Assembly (NCBI GenBank): GCA_017396055.1
Contig: JAFQND010000131.1
Location: 1 to 7,122 of the forward strand
DNA length: 7,122 nt
Reading direction: 5' to 3'
Origin: Oscillospiraceae bacterium
Lineage (GTDB): Bacteria > Bacillota > Clostridia > Oscillospirales > Ruminococcaceae
The translations under genes and the position numbers were made by a program. Below are positions 5,776-7,122 of this stretch, piece by piece (positions within the stretch are counted from its first letter, which is position 1; every line of letters starts with the position of its first letter). The notes beneath the pieces are model-generated. The model worked only from the letters and a program-made list of their open reading frames with translations. It made no database searches and was not told the origin of the DNA.

Positions 5776-5783
5776 ATAAGACC

Positions 5784-6182
5784 TTATTCCTCAGGGGTAT
5801 CTGCTGCTTTCTTTTCCTTCGCCTTGGCGACAAAACCGGAAACCTTATCAATGACATCGGGCACTGCGTCGACTACCTTGTCCACCGTATTGGAGGAAGA
5901 GGAAATCTGCATCAGACGGACATTGCCCTCTTTGACAACGAGAAATGCCACCGGTTCCATGGTGATGCCGGCACCGCCGCCGCCGCCGAAGACCTGTTTC
6001 TGCGACTTGGTGGGCAGATCGGAGCCGCCGGAAGCAAAGCCATAGCTGACCTTGCAGACCGGAAGGATCGTGATGCCGTCGGGCATGGTGATAGGCTGGC
6101 CGATGACCTGATCGGTCGAGACCATTTCCTTGATCTTTTCCATGGTGATGCCCATGAGCGCATGGGAGTTATGTTCTGCCAT
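5784..6182 (-). CDS. gerW: GerW/YtfJ family sporulation protein
   Basis: The 132-residue protein matches the GerW (YtfJ) family: an N-terminal MGITMEKIKEMV (10-21), then VIGQPITMPDGITILPVCKVSYGFASGG (26-53), the glycine-rich QVFGGGGGAGITMEPVAFLVV (63-83), and a C-terminal amphipathic helix (about 98-124). Family length is about 130-150, so it is full length. In Bacillus this protein is made in the forespore and is needed for normal germination; in non-sporulating relatives it is kept with unknown role. The ATG follows the DUF2953 stop by three bases and overlaps a clear AGGAGGT site inside the end of that gene, so the two are co-translated. A run of GGC codons encodes the glycine stretch. The DUF2953-GerW pairing matches YtfI-YtfJ of Bacillus. 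Confidence 0.95.
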   Translation of the reverse strand: MAEHNSHALMGITMEKIKEMVSTDQVIGQPITMPDGITILPVCKVSYGFASGGSDLPTKSQKQVFGGGGGAGITMEPVAFLVVKEGNVRLMQISSSSNTVDKVVDAVPDVIDKVSGFVAKAKEKKAADTPEE

Positions 6183-6185
6183 CGT

Positions 6186-6971
6186 TTATACCTCCTGTTT
6201 GGCGGAAGCGGATGCACCGCTTTTCGATTTCATATTTTTGATAAAGGCACGGACCACTCTGACGATGACCCGTCCGATCAAACGGAAGACCTGTCCCAGA
6301 ATACGGCCCAGCCGCAGCTTGACTTTGAAAGAAAACTCTTCGGTGATACCGGTACCGAGAAAATCATAGCCGATCCCGATATCCTTTACTCCGATATGAA
6401 CAAAGTTTTTGGCAGCACAAAGTCCGCCGTGGATATAAGCATTAAGCTGACCGTATTTGATCGCCGTCTGTGCGGCATTCGGTCCGCCTACCCGCAGGTA
6501 CAGTCTGAGATCGGTAACACGAAAACCTGTCAGAATCTTTCCGATGGGCGGAAAAACACCTTCCAGTGCGGCCATGCCGATCCGGACAAGACCGAGGATA
6601 TCGCCGGGAGTACGTTTTTTCTCCTCTTGTTCCACCTTTTTGAGAACCTTGCCCTTTTTGGCAGCACGGGCTGCCGCCTTCTGATATTTTTTCTCGGCCT
6701 TCTGAGCCTGTTTTTGCTTTTTCTTTTCGGCAGCCGCTTTTTTGGCCGCCTTTTTATTTGCTTTTCTGGCTTCTGCTTCAGCTGCTTTGCGGTCGGCTTC
6801 CGCCTGTTCCTCCGGAGTCAGCTCCGGTTTCGGCGGCGCGGGCAGGATCTTTTTCCGAAAAGGACCATAACCCGTCCAGACGGTCAGCACACCGTTTTTC
6901 TTCTCCACTCCGACAACGATACTGAGACTCAAAAGCAGGACCAGGATGAGCAGTATGATCAGCCATGCCAT
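6186..6971 (-). CDS. DUF2953 (YtfI-like) membrane-anchored protein with Lys/Ala-rich linker
   Basis: The 261-residue protein has an N-terminal membrane segment (AWLIILLILVLLLSLSIVVGV, 2-22), then VWTGYGPFRKKIL (31-43). A strongly charged Ala/Lys/Glu-rich stretch at about 51-120 is probably a single helix or coiled coil. The DUF2953 domain follows, with LRLYLRVGGPNAAQTAIKYG (155-174) matching the family's GxDxAxTAxxYG pattern. The C-terminal part has a helical, basic segment (about 222-246). DUF2953 proteins lacking such a linker are about 200-230 residues, so it appears enlarged. The function is not known; constant pairing with GerW suggests partnership in sporulation. ATG 6971 is preferred to ATG 6977 because AGGAG sits seven bases before it but touches the other. 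Confidence 0.9.
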   Translation of the reverse strand: MAWLIILLILVLLLSLSIVVGVEKKNGVLTVWTGYGPFRKKILPAPPKPELTPEEQAEADRKAAEAEARKANKKAAKKAAAEKKKQKQAQKAEKKYQKAAARAAKKGKVLKKVEQEEKKRTPGDILGLVRIGMAALEGVFPPIGKILTGFRVTDLRLYLRVGGPNAAQTAIKYGQLNAYIHGGLCAAKNFVHIGVKDIGIGYDFLGTGITEEFSFKVKLRLGRILGQVFRLIGRVIVRVVRAFIKNMKSKSGASASAKQEV

Positions 6972-6993
6972 AGGCATTCTCCTTTCGGAAGGA

Positions 6994-7122
6994 TCACTCC
7001 TGCGGCTCGTCCGGCAGATTTTCTTCGGGAAGCACCAGCTGTTCCTCCAGAAGAGCAGCCTGTTCCGATACCTGACCGGGTACAGCAGGCAGACCGCCGA
7101 GATTCTCCAGGCCGAAGCAGCG
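6994..7122 (-). CDS. scpB: 3' end of scpB, segregation and condensation protein B (partial)
   Basis: The last 42 residues of a gene continue beyond the right edge. The visible start, RCFGLENLGGLP, matches the C-terminal end of ScpB (FLRxFGLxxLxxLP), which follows its second winged-helix domain. An acidic, Glu-rich tail of about 30 residues follows. ScpB with ScpA and SMC forms the condensin complex for chromosome segregation. The DUF2953 gene starts 22 bases after its TGA, consistent with one operon. The assignment is based on a short stretch and on the known order scpA-scpB-DUF2953-gerW in Clostridia. Confidence 0.8.
   Translation of the reverse strand, partial: RCFGLENLGGLPAVPGQVSEQAALLEEQLVLPEENLPDEPQE

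Noticed and set aside
5732..5857. N-terminal extension of the carboxypeptidase from 5857 or 5755
   Set aside because: It would overlap gerW or lie in a terminator stem, and would bury a classic signal peptide that begins at 5731.
5968..5988. Run of GCC/GGC triplets as a simple repeat
   Set aside because: It encodes the conserved glycine stretch of the GerW family, so no separate explanation is needed.
1..7122. tRNA, rRNA, CRISPR array, transposase, integrase or phage genes
   Set aside because: No cloverleaf, repeat-spacer pattern or matching protein motif was found on either strand by reading.

Overview
The window looks like a chromosomal piece of a mid-to-high GC, endospore-lineage Clostridia member, most likely a gut Oscillospiraceae/Ruminococcaceae type. 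This rests on strong AGGAGG-type ribosome binding sites, consensus sigma-A promoters, GC-rich codon use, a GerW/YtfJ sporulation protein next to a DUF2953 (YtfI-like) protein, and the neighbourhood scpB - DUF2953 - gerW - D,D-carboxypeptidase - rluB that is typical of Firmicutes. Genus assignment is inference only.

Layout, reading the dominant minus strand from the right edge leftwards. (1) 7122-4592: the 3' end of scpB (chromosome segregation), a membrane-anchored DUF2953 protein, gerW and a secreted penicillin-binding-protein-type D-Ala-D-Ala carboxypeptidase, packed as one apparent operon. A strong terminator-like hairpin sits between gerW and the carboxypeptidase. (2) 4591-2931: two unrelated methyltransferase genes that face each other and share a terminator region. 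One is a soluble class I SAM methyltransferase on minus, with its own near-consensus promoter and an attenuator-like leader. The other is a membrane isoprenylcysteine-methyltransferase-family protein on plus, with its own extended -10 promoter. They look like an insertion into the conserved cluster. (3) 2835-1551: rluB, an rRNA pseudouridine synthase with its own promoter, translationally coupled through TAATG to a small GNAT-like protein of unknown function. (4) 1556-46: a promoter whose -35 overlaps the end of the small gene, a roughly 135-nt leader, and a divergent, short acyl-CoA carboxyltransferase-family protein.

Functionally the conserved part combines cell-division-linked chromosome condensation (ScpB), envelope and spore-related functions (GerW, carboxypeptidase) and ribosome modification (RluB). 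The inserted methyltransferases and the carboxyltransferase are separate transcription units. No tRNA, rRNA, CRISPR array, transposase or phage gene was seen. I did not find a clear new multi-gene system. The most interesting signals are regulatory: the attenuator-like leader of the class I methyltransferase, the terminator stem that contains the carboxypeptidase ribosome binding site, and the long leader of the carboxyltransferase gene.
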